Source: Patiria pectinifera (Eukaryota; Echinodermata; Asteroidea; Valvatida; Asterinidae). Taken from it: a DNA stretch of 64,000 nucleotides. The stretch is from contig CM057142.1 of NCBI GenBank assembly GCA_029964075.1, positions 31,808,392 to 31,872,391 of the forward strand. Direction: 5' to 3'. Positions 53,801 through 58,500 of this stretch are shown here, piece by piece. The notes under the pieces are model-generated. The model saw nothing but the letters and a program-made list of their open reading frames with translations. It did no database searches and was not told the DNA's origin. Positions within the stretch are counted from its first letter, which is position 1, and each line of letters begins with the position of its first letter. Position numbers and translations under genes: made by a program.

Positions 53801-55659
53801 AATGTCTTACTGTTCCCGAGAAAAGACGGAAAAAATCCGCTTGTTTACATCGGACATGACGGAGTACGAATACGTTTTTTGTGTCGTTCTCAGTGTACGA
53901 TATACACGTTGTGTGTCTTGGGAACAGCGGTGACCAATCACTGGTATGCAAAAAAAGTGGTTTCTTCAACGTCCTCAAAAGGTGAACGCTTTACGAATGA
54001 AATCACAACTAGCATCCAAACAGCTCGAATTTATGGGGTCGCAAAAGTGGACCCCGAAATTCGTTCTCGCATGCATAATACAGGAACAACACAAAAACAC
54101 CCAGATTTGAAAGGATAGTTGAGTGGATGTTTATATCCTACTTTAAAATGTTATTTCCGATTAACATCATCTCGTTCAAAGCGCGTTTTGTAGCCCAATT
54201 GGGCTGTTCCAGGACCTAGTGTCCCTTTAAGGGTAGCCTTTAGTCAAGTCCCATGCGCTTACCCGGACACGTGACGCACCCCGGATGCTGACACGTAAAA
54301 AGACTAGGACAAGCGGCGTAGCCGCGAGGGCCTTTACCATCTCGTGGAGAACGCTTATGTTTTTCTTTACATTTGTCTACCGATTTGGTAGACATGCATA
54401 ATGCATTACCCGTTGTGAATTGACCAATGAAAATGCAGAATTACTAACGTAAATCATGCAGCCGTCGTCTGGCGCCAGACAGCCATGGCGCGCGTGCTGT
54501 TGCTGGTAACCGCAAACCACTGTTAGATGATTGGTTTATATTGCTTGATTTATATTACGTGAATAAATGAATAAGTGATTAGTTCCACGAGATAGTAAAG
54601 GCCCTCGCGGCTTTGCCGCTCGTGCTAGTCTTTTTACGTGCCAGCATCCAGGGTGCGTTACGTGTCCGGATGGTCCGGGTATAGGCGCGTGGGACTTGAC
54701 TAAAGGCTACTTTAAGGGGGAATTTCTCCCCAATAGGCTGAATACATCACAGTCAGGGATATACAGGCACTCATTTGTGTGAAAAGTCCTACTCAAGCAA
54801 GATTCCTGAAGTAATGCAGAATTTCTCGAAATATGCAAAATGAATCACCTCAGGGAATGTTTCTGCAGCTTGTCAGAGATGAGTCCTCGTTATACGGTTA
54901 TTATTATTATTTTATTTCTGGTAATGAAACCAAGGATTCCTCAAAAGCGCCCTAGGCACTGTAGCTCGCAAACCTGAAGAAACCTGTAGAGAGAAGACGA
55001 TGAGAAGAAATTACAGTTTTAGAGGTGGGAGGAAAACCCACGGAATCAGGTAGGGACTGAAAACCCAATCCACATGTTGGCCCAGGCGGGATTCGAACCC
55101 GGGTCACAGCGGTGGAAGGCGAGGAAAGTTGTGTAACAGGGGAGAGGGAGCAGGACAAAGGGGGCGACCGGGGGGACATGGTCATTAAGACCCTAGTGCC
55201 ATTATGAATTTTGCTGTTAACACTGATTTAAAAAACCAAAACAATTGATGAATCTCTCTACCAACAGACACATTTGCCAGCAAGGTGGCTGCCGTGGGTG
55301 ACAAGCATGCCGATGCCTCCATCGGCAACGTGACGGGCAGCAACGCAGTCAACGTGTTCCTGGGGATCGGGGTAGCCTGGACCATGGCAGCCATTGCCAA
55401 CTACAACGAACCCAGAGGCTTTGAGGTGGACCCTGGGGCTCTGGGCTTCTCCGTCATGCTCTTCACCATCCTGGCCGTTGTGGCCATCGTGTTATTGATG
55501 GTGCGGCGTAAGATGAGCCGAATCGGTGGGGAACTCGGGGGGCCAGCCGGCTTTCAGGTGGTGACCAGCGCTTTCTTCGTCATGCTGTGGCTGACGTATC
55601 TGATCCTGTGCAGCCTGGTAGCCTACGACGTCATCGAGTGGGGCGACAAGAGGAAGTAG
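26738..55659 (+). CDS. SLC8A: SLC8-family Na+/Ca2+ exchanger, C-terminal part (five exons)
   Basis: Plasma-membrane antiporter that uses the inward Na+ gradient to move Ca2+ out of the cell. Five exons (26738-26838, 40465-40613, 52468-52567, 52918-53187, 55268-55659) add up to 1012 bases. After the first base, which completes an upstream codon, they form 337 codons including TAG, with no internal stop. Intron phases are 2 (entering), 1, 0, 1 and 1. The 336 residues contain the end of the second Calx-beta domain (DDEEYEKEENFYVELG), the loop segment MGKPQLGELTRLDVK, the NTVDKLIQKTN helix region, the SWREQF motif, an acidic stretch before LPSCGDYVMHF, and the alpha-2 repeat with GTSVPD and ADASIGNVTGSNAVN. 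Start codon, alpha-1 repeat, XIP-type region and first Calx-beta domain lie upstream. Introns in view are 13.6, 11.9, 0.35 and 2.1 kb. Which SLC8 paralogue this corresponds to cannot be told; invertebrates often have a single one. Confidence 0.95.
27320..27375 (+). repeat. short dispersed repeat 'GAGGGGGTACTTGTGAACAG', copy 1
   Basis: GGTCACCCCCAACTGTACTT then GCCGGTGAGGGGGTACTTGT and GAACAGAGC. It recurs at 52739-52795 in the small intron before the 52918 exon, and the first part again at about 52040-52085. The origin of the repeat is not recognised. Confidence 0.55.
27389..27823. repeat. inverted repeat with GGTACCCGGTACCC
   Basis: 27389-27462 (CACGGGTACCCAATTATCC, AACCCAACCCCAAAATTCAA) is the inverse of 27731-27823 (TTGAATTTTGGGTTTG, GGTACCCGGTACCC, TCGGGTACCCGG). 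The loop is about 270 bp. Probably a foldback transposon; no clear target duplication found. Confidence 0.55.
28060..28393. repeat. foldback element 'GGCAATATTGGCAGCGC', copy 1
   Basis: The arms 28100-28150 and 28305-28355 pair nearly perfectly: TCTTGGCAATATTGGCAGCG and its inverse, continuing into GAAATTCCGAG / CTCAGAATTTTC. The outer arms (GATGGTGGAGGTCTC against GAGGTTGCTATC inverse) are weaker. A related, shorter element is at about 5940-6110. Confidence 0.75.
28394..30719. other. NCX intron, no exon seen
   Basis: Part of the 13.6-kb intron where cassette exons could lie. I found no block with Calx-beta-like codons and flanking splice sites. A 29760-30070 stretch has GGGGGTG- and CCCCCTG-rich pieces typical of decayed DNA elements. 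Confidence 0.5.
30720..31420. repeat. cluster of three 'GGGCCCAATTTC' elements in alternating orientation
   Basis: About 30720-31000 (+), 31005-31170 (-) and 31170-31410 (+) each carry GGGCCC-type ends and GCTAACC, TAAGCACAGAAT and TTACGGGAT blocks. The middle unit is the inverse of its neighbours (TAACTAAGGATTCTGTGCTT). Non-coding; probably repeated insertion of one MITE family at the same spot. Confidence 0.6.
31805..32303. repeat. Tc1/mariner-type foldback element
   Basis: 499 bp. Outer ends TACAGGGTGAGTGAAAAAAA and its inverse CTTGACTCACCCTGTA; TA at both edges fits the Tc1/mariner target site. The arms of about 230 bp pair nearly throughout: GGTTCTGTCCATGGATC, TTTCAGCAAAACGAAAACAA, CATGTACTTTTCAAGTTGC. 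The centre is at about 32052 (CACACACATCCCTATGTG). Copy number elsewhere is unknown. Confidence 0.85.
33008..33151 (+). repeat. 11-bp minisatellite (AAGTCCATCAC)n
   Basis: About 13 tandem units of AAGTCCATCAC or AAGTCCATCTC with no spacers. It makes repetitive open frames (SSPSQVHHK-like) in all three frames because 11 is not a multiple of three. No CRISPR features. It lies inside the hAT-like MITE. Confidence 0.9.
33235..33297 (-). repeat. 12-bp tandem repeat (GGACNTRTGAAA)n
   Basis: Five units of GGACTTGTGAAA, GGTCTTGTGAAA, GGACGTATGAAA, GGACGTATGAGA and GGACTTCATGAT. The inverse (TTTCACAAGTCC) resembles the 11-bp unit at 33008-33151, so the two arrays face each other as hairpin arms. Confidence 0.75.
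33770..33890 (-). mobile_element. tRNA-Ala-like SINE family D, copy 1
   Basis: On the minus strand 33843-33772 folds as a degenerate cloverleaf: GGATAGCTCAGTTGG as the D-arm region, an anticodon loop ACAGCAA (AGC, but C instead of U at position 33), and TTTCAAACCC in place of a proper T loop. The acceptor stem needs several G-U pairs. With a related copy at 34672-34790 that shares the adjoining ATGTTGGCAGTTCCCCATTT, it is a SINE or tRNA fossil, not a working tRNA. Confidence 0.55.
33889..33943. repeat. short perfect-arm hairpin
   Basis: GGGTTTATGGCTTTTGACTA and TAGTCAGAAGCCATAAACCC flank GCATCCATGGGTGC, itself self-complementary. The whole 54-bp hairpin has only one or two mismatches. It abuts the family D SINE remnant. 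Confidence 0.7.
34130..34365. repeat. 'ACATTAGGGAGACATT' palindromic element, copy 2
   Basis: Hairpin at 34151-34186 (TCATTAGGGAGACATT / CATGTCTCCCTAATG) and a further inverted end: GGGAGACATCGG at left against GGGGATGTCTCCC near 34350. About 220 bp, related to 24110-24350 at roughly 75-80% by eye. Confidence 0.65.
34370..34661 (-). mobile_element. tRNA-derived SINE family A, copy 3 (most complete)
   Basis: Read on the minus strand: the A-box-like GGCGTAGCGGTAC is near 34650, the head then continues to the B box GGTTCGAATCCCG (34596-34608), a body of about 200 bp, and a (AAT)n tail at 34370-34395. The internal pol III promoter boxes plus the simple trinucleotide tail identify a SINE probably mobilised by a CR1/L2/RTE-type LINE. 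Confidence 0.8.
34672..34790 (-). mobile_element. tRNA-like SINE family D, copy 2
   Basis: Shares CTATGTTGGCAGTTCCCCAT and TTTGTCAATGTC with 33840-33880, and a decayed tRNA-like region (CTCAGTTGGTGGGACGATC, then TCGCAGGTTCAGACCCC on the minus strand). It is located directly after SINE A copy 3. Confidence 0.5.
34800..35116 (-). mobile_element. tRNA-derived SINE family C
   Basis: Minus strand. The A box TGTGGTCTAGCGGTGG (35110-35095) and B box GTGGGTTCGAGCC (35068-35056) are both close to consensus. A body follows with TGTGCCCTTGAGAAAGGCGC, CCTCAATCACTCCTCTCAAC and GGGTAACGGCATTATTCAAT. This deuterostome-style tRNA SINE is a different family from A and B. Confidence 0.75.
35117..36500. other. 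NCX intron, no gene
   Basis: A CpG-containing stretch at about 35400-35640 with repeats of CCGGCCTCGCT-like phrases (35510, 35545) is followed by AT-rich DNA. No exon recognised. Confidence 0.5.
36501..37176. repeat. TTAA-flanked element with TTAAAGGGCC ends
   Basis: 676 bp between TTAAAGGGCC (36501) and its inverse GGCCCCTTTAA ending at 37176. Beyond about 11 bp the ends are only loosely inverted. No second copy in the window. The 131-codon open frame at 36537-36932 inside it is AT-driven and unlike any protein I know. Confidence 0.5.
37340..37512 (-). repeat. MITE family 'TTGCTCT', left half, interrupted
   Basis: AGAGTTGCTCTACCCAACGT start, then GGAGATTTTAAACCCTCC and TTTGCTTTTGTGCCCATAAT as in the other copies. 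It is cut by the TTAA MITE beginning at 37513. A piece that looks like its other end (ATGTCTCATTCAAAAGTGAA to GGGAGAGCAGCTT) lies at 38631-38705. Confidence 0.55.
37513..38103 (+). repeat. TTAA MITE with central palindrome, copy 2 (palindrome interrupted)
   Basis: 591 bp, TTAA at both edges. Collinear with copy 1 (CAACATTTGCAAACATC, TACCTTGCTGGACTGTTAG, CACCTGGTATACTGTCATTT). About 55 bp of unrelated sequence separate the two palindrome halves (CCAATGCTGGTC ... GACTAGCGTTGG). It is inserted inside a TTGCTCT-family MITE (37340-37512). Confidence 0.75.
38210..38320. repeat. short foldback 'GTGATGTGGGATATG'
   Basis: TTGACTGCCGTGATGTGGGA at 38214 and its inverse TCCCACATCACAGCAGTCAA at 38296. 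The arms are about 26 bp, and the middle holds CCCGGGTGTGCATGCG and GTGTGCCCTGAGGGGG. Confidence 0.65.
38631..38705 (-). repeat. MITE family 'TTGCTCT', right-end fragment
   Basis: Matches the right end of 45537-45863 (CTCATTCAAAAGTGAATAA, AAATCTATTTTG, GAGAGCAGCTT). It is probably the other end of the element interrupted at 37512. Confidence 0.5.
39060..39395. repeat. MITE family 'TTGCTCT', another copy
   Basis: Begins at TTAA (39060-39063) with TTAAAGTTGCACACCCGTGC. The interior has AAGTTATGGAATAACTC and GGCAGTATGTGCCCAAATGC, then TTTTCAGAGGGTGGAAAATG. These match 318-640 and 47023-47375. The right end is not clear. Confidence 0.55.
39706..39934. repeat. foldback element with ~100-bp arms
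   Basis: AGAGTTGGAAAATGTGTGAT, GCAGTGGCAGTTTTTAAGG and TGTTATCACTTTC at left are inverted at right (AAAGTGATAGCACCC, AAAGCTGCCACCACTGC, ATTTTCCAACTTTC). The centre is TGCTTGTTACCGG against GGTAACAAGCATG at about 39825. Confidence 0.7.
40465..40613 (+). CDS. SLC8A: NCX exon: end of cytosolic loop
   Basis: Codes for residues 34-83. It begins with an acidic and serine-rich stretch (GSDNESYTSEHDDSYK), then SEEDRRIADMGKPQLGE and LTRLDVKIMESTEFK. The second half matches the very conserved NCX segment just after Calx-beta domain 2 that leads to the return into the membrane. The acceptor is TTTGCAG and the donor AAG|GTTTGT, a usable but non-consensus +3/+4. Entering in phase 1, it joins the preceding exon directly in frame. 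No cassette exons equivalent to vertebrate C-F are needed for an open reading frame; small cassettes in the 13.6-kb intron cannot be excluded. The acidic N-terminal stretch is poorly conserved between phyla. Confidence 0.95.
40724..40845 (+). mobile_element. tRNA-derived SINE, 5' part (family C-like)
   Basis: Starts about 110 bp after the 40613 exon donor. The A box TGGCCTAGCGG (40733-40743) and B box GGTTCGAATCC (40777-40787) are well preserved, then GCCATACGTTGTGTCCTCAA resembles the body of family C. The 3' part is absent and G-rich sequence follows. Confidence 0.7.
41005..41310 (+). repeat. 'GGGCGGATCCAG' element, copy 2
   Basis: Starts AAGGGCGGATCCAGAACAC and continues with G-runs and GGTCCCCCAAAACAGTGGG, ending in another G-run and CATGGCCCCCTTG. 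A local hairpin TTTCGGGGCCCGCTTAAGGG with GGGCCCCGAAA lies at 41100-41130. Non-coding. Confidence 0.45.
42325..42540 (+). mobile_element. SINE body without head (family C-like)
   Basis: The stretch GTGTCCTTGGGCAAGGCACT, then TATAAATGGGTACCAGC, TGCGATGGACTGGCATCCTG and CATGCTAAGGAAACCGGAG is typical of the 3' bodies of tRNA SINEs in marine invertebrates. No tRNA-like head precedes it; a C- and G-run region does. Family placement is by general resemblance only. Confidence 0.5.
42899..43432 (+). repeat. TTAA MITE with central palindrome, copy 3
   Basis: 534 bp starting TTAAAGGGAAGATACCACAT. The palindrome at 43059-43089 has one mismatch (CCAACGCTGGTCGGCC / GACCAGCATTGG). The right end has decayed to ACATTCCTTGAA. 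Confidence 0.75.
43433..45120. other. NCX intron, no gene
   Basis: AT-rich, with no repeat partner seen and no exon-like block. Confidence 0.5.
45121..45540 (+). repeat. TTAACCCTA MITE family copy 3
   Basis: 420 bp from TTAACCCTATCCTTCCCAAA to CCTAGGGAGTTAGGGTTAA, collinear with 16731-17189. Its right-hand TTAA (45537-45540) is also the first TTAA of the next element, so the two elements abut with nothing between them. Confidence 0.75.
45537..45863 (-). repeat. MITE family 'TTGCTCT', copy with both ends
   Basis: 327 bp, TTAA at both edges. Ends are TTAAAGTTGCTTTATCCATG and, in inverse, TTAAAGTTGCTCTCCACG. Inverse orientation to 318-640. It is squeezed between two other TTAA elements with single shared TTAA junctions. 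Confidence 0.7.
45860..46357 (-). repeat. TTAA MITE with central palindrome, copy 4 (inverted)
   Basis: Inverse orientation: begins TTAAAGGGAATATACAACAT and ends CAAATGTATATTTCCCA. The palindrome has decayed (CCAAAGGTGGTCAGCCAACC). Its first TTAA (45860-45863) is shared with the preceding MITE. Confidence 0.75.
47023..47375 (+). repeat. MITE family 'TTGCTCT', copy near 47 kb
   Basis: Collinear with 318-640: CTATTTCAAGTTTCACCC, TTTTGAATGAAACATC, TTTAGTTATGGAATAA, TGCGTTATGGGCGAAGAAGC, ending at GGGTAGAGCAGCAA. Confidence 0.65.
47572..48099. repeat. TTAA MITE 'AGTCCATCATTTG'
   Basis: 528 bp with TTAA at 47572-47575 and 48096-48099. Inverted ends TTAAAGCCAGAGTCCATCAT and, from the right, TTAAAGGTATAGTCCATCAT. 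Only one copy in the window. The interior is GC-richer than the surroundings (GCGCGTGCAAGC, CGCGACATCGTG). No reading frame. Confidence 0.7.
48464..49314. repeat. TTAA MITE 'CACTAGGTCCTG' family, copy 2 (longer)
   Basis: 851 bp bounded by TTAA (48464-48467, 49311-49314). Its ends are TTAAAGCAGCATTATACGGC and, in inverse, TTAAAGGGGCATTCCTAG. It is collinear with 53706-54230 at both ends but has about 300 extra bp in the middle (about 48660-49130). Confidence 0.65.
49315..52467. other. NCX intron, no gene
   Basis: Contains G-rich and C-rich runs (49840-49910, 50115-50190), a (GT)n run at about 51909-51924 and part of a dispersed repeat at 52030-52085. The 206-codon minus-strand frame at 51716-52336 has no recognisable domain and reads through that repeat. 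Confidence 0.5.
52468..52567 (+). CDS. SLC8A: NCX exon: pre-membrane helix, SWREQF segment
   Basis: Encodes residues 84-116 (NTVDKLIQKTNVSLVVG, then TSSWREQFVEALTVSA) plus the first base of a Gly codon. This is among the most conserved cytosolic parts of animal exchangers and lies just before the acidic linker into the C-terminal transmembrane half. Acceptor TATTTCAG with a clear T-rich tract; donor CAG|GTATGT. Entered in phase 0 and left in phase 1. It is followed by an intron of only 350 bp, in contrast to the 11.9-kb intron before it. Confidence 0.96.
52739..52795 (+). repeat. short dispersed repeat 'GAGGGGGTACTTGTGAACAG', copy 2
   Basis: GGTCTCCCCCAACTCTCCCT, GCCAGTGAGGGGGTACTTGT and GAACAGAGCCC inside the 350-bp intron between two NCX exons. 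About 85% like 27320-27375 by eye. Confidence 0.55.
52918..53187 (+). CDS. SLC8A: NCX exon: first TM segments of the C-terminal half, start of alpha-2 repeat
   Basis: Encodes residues 117-206. An acidic linker (DDEEDGGEEKLPSC) is followed by a hydrophobic segment at about 134-150, the PPTDILGGWACF connection, a second membrane segment at about 158-178 ending TAFIGDLAEHFGC, and the beginning of the alpha-2 repeat at about 190-206 (TAISFVALGTSVP). Codon usage is strongly GC-rich compared with the flanking introns. The acceptor follows CCCACAG and the donor is CCCG|GTATGC. The exon ends on the first base of the Asp codon of GTSVPD, so the next intron separates the two halves of a presumed ion-coordinating codon. 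If the intron were retained, translation would stop after GMPFFHNGY. Confidence 0.97.
53706..54230. repeat. TTAA MITE 'CACTAGGTCCTG', copy 1, in the last NCX intron
   Basis: 525 bp from TTAAAAGGGCACTAGGTCCTG to the inverse TTAAAGGGACACTAGGTCCTG at 54230. Aligns with 48464-49314: AAATCCCCGAAA, TTTTGGATTGTTT, CTGGTTGAAAGGAAA, AATGTCTTAC, GTTTACATCGGA and AGGATAGTTG, TTTATATCCTACTTT. The 201-codon open frame at 53513-54118 runs through it and is not a gene. Confidence 0.75.
54234..54709. repeat. Mutator-like foldback MITE, copy 2, in the last NCX intron
   Basis: 476 bp. The ends TAGCCTTTAGTCAAGTCCCA and its inverse at 54690-54709 are nearly perfect, with further inverted arms through CCGCGAGGGCCTTTACCATC. 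It is bracketed by a perfect 9-bp direct repeat CTTTAAGGG (54225-54233, 54710-54718). It shares AACGCTTATGTTTTTCTTTA-type interior sequence with 13424-14095. It was inserted at the very end of the TTAA element 53706-54230. Confidence 0.8.
54899..55130 (-). mobile_element. tRNA-derived SINE family A, copy 4, in the last NCX intron
   Basis: Antisense to NCX. The B box GGTTCGAATCCCGCC is intact (minus strand, near 55090), but the A-box end is cut off at AACTTTCC. A short internal stretch present in other copies (CCAGAAGAATATTCTGG) is deleted. The (AAT)n tail is at 54899-54915. It ends about 135 bp before the acceptor of the terminal coding exon. Confidence 0.78.
55268..55659 (+). CDS. SLC8A: NCX terminal coding exon: alpha-2 repeat and last TM segments
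   Basis: Encodes residues 207-336 and the TAG stop. It completes the alpha-2 repeat: DTFASKVAAVGDKHADA, then SIGNVTGSNAVNVFLGIG. Asp of GTSVPD (residue 207) and Asn of GSNAVN are the equivalents of transport-site residues in characterised exchangers. Hydrophobic segments follow at about 228-249, 262-285 and 303-323. Between the last two lies RRKMSRIGGELGGP, which matches the conserved RRPEIGGELGGP-type loop of animal NCX. The C terminus AYDVIEWGDKRK is short, as in other SLC8 proteins. The acceptor is CTACCAACAG. An antisense SINE ends only about 135 bp upstream of it (54899-55130). Confidence 0.97.
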
Positions 55660-58500
55660 GACCAGAGGCCCGGCAACTTGACCGCTGGACTGGCAGGCAA
55701 CTCAACGGCTATTTGGACGAAGAAACAAATTTCCAAGTCCTCTTCGAAGAAGCGGATCAGAGTGGAGTTGCTGCAGGCTCCAAGGCCTGCACGGAGTAGG
55801 GATTTGTTTGAGGCAAACGAGGCTTTTGCACGCAGTGGAATTTTGATGCCTCGCCTAAGAACTGCCAACACTTGAAGGCCTCATGAGAAAAGCCAGAAGA
55901 GATGCATGTTACTGTGTGATTAAGAAAGAAACTTGGAAGAAGCTTGGAATATTGAAACAGTTGCCCTGAATCGGTCCCTGTTTTTCATATTAAATGGTAG
56001 TGAATAAGGCCATAGTCCAGAGCTGTATGTGGTGTGATTTAAAAAAAAAAAAAAAAAGAACAAGAAGGGTATCCTGCCCTTTTTGAGGAATAGACCAAGC
56101 GAAAGATTTTCATAATTTTGAATCCTTTAAACTCGTTCATAAACTTTTGCTTTTGAGAGGCACATTATGTGCGGTATTCAAATCTTGGTAGGTACGTATA
56201 ATATTTTCCCCTGCGAAAAAAACAACAACTAGATTTTAGGCCTTTTGACTGTAATTAACAGTTAGTGAAGAACTCTCTGATTTTGTTTTTAAGAAATTTT
56301 GACCGAAAACTATGTGAAATTAAAGTAGTCACGCAGGGAATAAGGTTAATAAAGTTATGGTACATTGTACACGTGAGAAGCAGGACTGAAAAGTCAAAGA
56401 CATCAGAACAGTTTGAAATTGGATTGAGTCAAGAAATACTCATTTTTTTAGGGAGACATGTATACATAGATTTACCATATCTACATCAGTTGATGTACTA
56501 AATTTAGTATTGGATTACTCGAAACGGCGTTTGACTGAATATTCCGATATTCAAAACTACCAGCTGCAACTAACTGCATACGGCGCCGGTGAAAGGTTGC
56601 CAGTTAAAATTTGCATGCGGGAGCGCTGGAGCGTTTTGCAGCACGTATTTTATAACTGTAAAGGGCTGTAACGTGTTAGAAGGATGTGAGTAATGAACCA
56701 CCGTCGACAAAAAAAAAGTTACCGTTGACAAAAATATGGTACCCGACGTTTCGCTGGAACTTTATGGTAAAGAAACATCACAGTCGTGTGCGTATGTGCG
56801 TAGGTTTTTGTTTTGTCGAATATTCGGTTTATTCGGGACAGCCGTGCTATATTGTAAAGAAAAAAATTTTCTCCATTTTATTTTGGATTTTCTTTTGGAT
56901 TTATTCATCTATAATGGCGAGATATTGGACTTCAAGTTTATCTACAGTTTACGAAACATCATCATGAGAGGAGTCAGGATTCTGGCTTTCTTGACGGTTG
57001 TCAAGATGAAGGACAACCAAAAGTTTTTGTCTAGACATAATTGTGAAAAAGGGTGCAGAACTGCTTCTTTGATTTCACAAAAGACGCAGGGAGCAAAATA
57101 TTCCGGTTCTTTTCACCACGGCTTGGTAAGGAAGGGCAGACGTACGTACCGAACGGCGTTGGGTCAAGCCACGGGTAGAACCACGTCGACACTATACAGC
57201 TACCTCGTCTGCACCAAACACTGCACATTTGTTAACGATATTTGTTTGTTGATGTTGCGATTCACATGCTTTCGTAGGAGTCAAAACAGGTAAATGGCAA
57301 TCAACACTCGCAACACTAACTCAACATCGTCTTGAAGCTTGCCGTTGCCTGTGAATTGTGATTGAATTTTTTTTGTTTTTGGTTAATCTCTGCACAGTGG
57401 GTCCACCACGTGCAACATATTTATTTATTTATTTCACGCACTATTTTAAGGTGTCGTGTTAAATTGTATAGCTAGACAATTAGCACCACGTGCAATAATA
57501 GTACACAGGGGGAAGTGTTCACTTCGGCCGTCTTGCCTTTAACAAATACTCTTATTATTTGCTTATAATTTCTGAATGTGTGAAAATGAGTACATGTAGT
57601 TTCATTCTGTGCAAAAAAAAGGACCAGTACTTGTTCAGTTTACTTAATTTATTATGGTAGGATATTACGTGAAATGCAGTTTCTCTCATTAGCTTCCTTG
57701 TAAATAATATATGTGAGGTAATATTTAACTGTTCTTTGTAAAAAAAAAAAAAAGGAAAAAAGAAATAATGACTTTGTGAACATTATGGGCAATATTTCGC
57801 ATTAAGCGCTGTGTCGGCTTTGTTCGTGGTTTTGTGTATAAAGGAGAGAAGTGTGTGTATTTACATGTAAATCTATCGAGAACAGCAATTTGTTTGTTTT
57901 TATTTATTATTAATTTTTTTTTAAATGTGTTTTCCCCAAAGGGTCATGATGTTCATTATCTTGCTTTTAATGTTGCACACCTTATTTTCCCCTCACATAT
58001 CAACATACTCCTATTGAAAATTTATCACACTTTTATTAATTGGGAATAAATACCGTGGACATTTACGCTGTCCATCTCCTTTGGCCCCAAACCGGTAACA
58101 GTCAAAATGCAGTTGGCCGGAAATGATGGTTGCCATGACGACGGTAACCGGGTTGCCATGGTTGCACACGCCAGCCATTGTTTGATCTCCAATGGTTCTG
58201 GCAGCTGGTTCTTGTCCACATGCTCACGAGTGTGGAATAAAAAAAAATACGGCAAAAAGTGTATTTCAAAATAATATCTACTTTTCGAAGATAATATTCA
58301 ATTTTTCAATTGGAATAAGTTTTGCCTCAATCAATCGTGCATTGACTGTGGTGTGGTATTTCCGCTTCGTTTATAGATCTTGATAGTTCCTCGTGCTAAA
58401 TACTCTTGCCAAAAATCCCCCAATTTCACAGTTAAGTTTGACTTGACCGTTTTGCTGCTTGACTAACCGCGACTGGAATAAAAACTACATAAAAAAAAAG
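55660..58500 (+). other. probable NCX 3' untranslated region and downstream sequence
   Basis: Everything after the TAG lacks a recognisable gene. It contains an A-run at about 56041-56057 and candidate poly(A) signals AATAAA at 56348-56353, 58045-58050, 58236-58241 and 58477-58482. Which is used cannot be decided from sequence. Animal NCX transcripts often have long 3' UTRs, so the mRNA could extend one to several kb. An open frame of 185 codons at 56736-57293 resembles nothing I know and has AT-rich codons unlike the NCX exons; I do not call it a gene. Confidence 0.55.
58045..58482 (+). other. cluster of candidate poly(A) signals
   Basis: Three AATAAA hexamers fall within 440 bp (58045, 58236, 58477). 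The second and third are followed directly by A-runs. A cluster of this kind about 2.4-2.8 kb after the NCX stop codon is a reasonable candidate for the distal end of the transcript. The isolated signal at 56348 would give a shorter form. No transcript evidence is available here. Confidence 0.3.

Noticed and set aside
53513-54118. 201-codon open frame, plus strand
   Set aside because: It runs through the TTAA MITE 53706-54230; the related copy at 48464-49314 does not preserve the frame.
56736-57293. 185-codon open frame downstream of NCX
   Set aside because: AT-rich, no known motif and no splice context; most easily a chance frame in the 3' UTR or downstream DNA.
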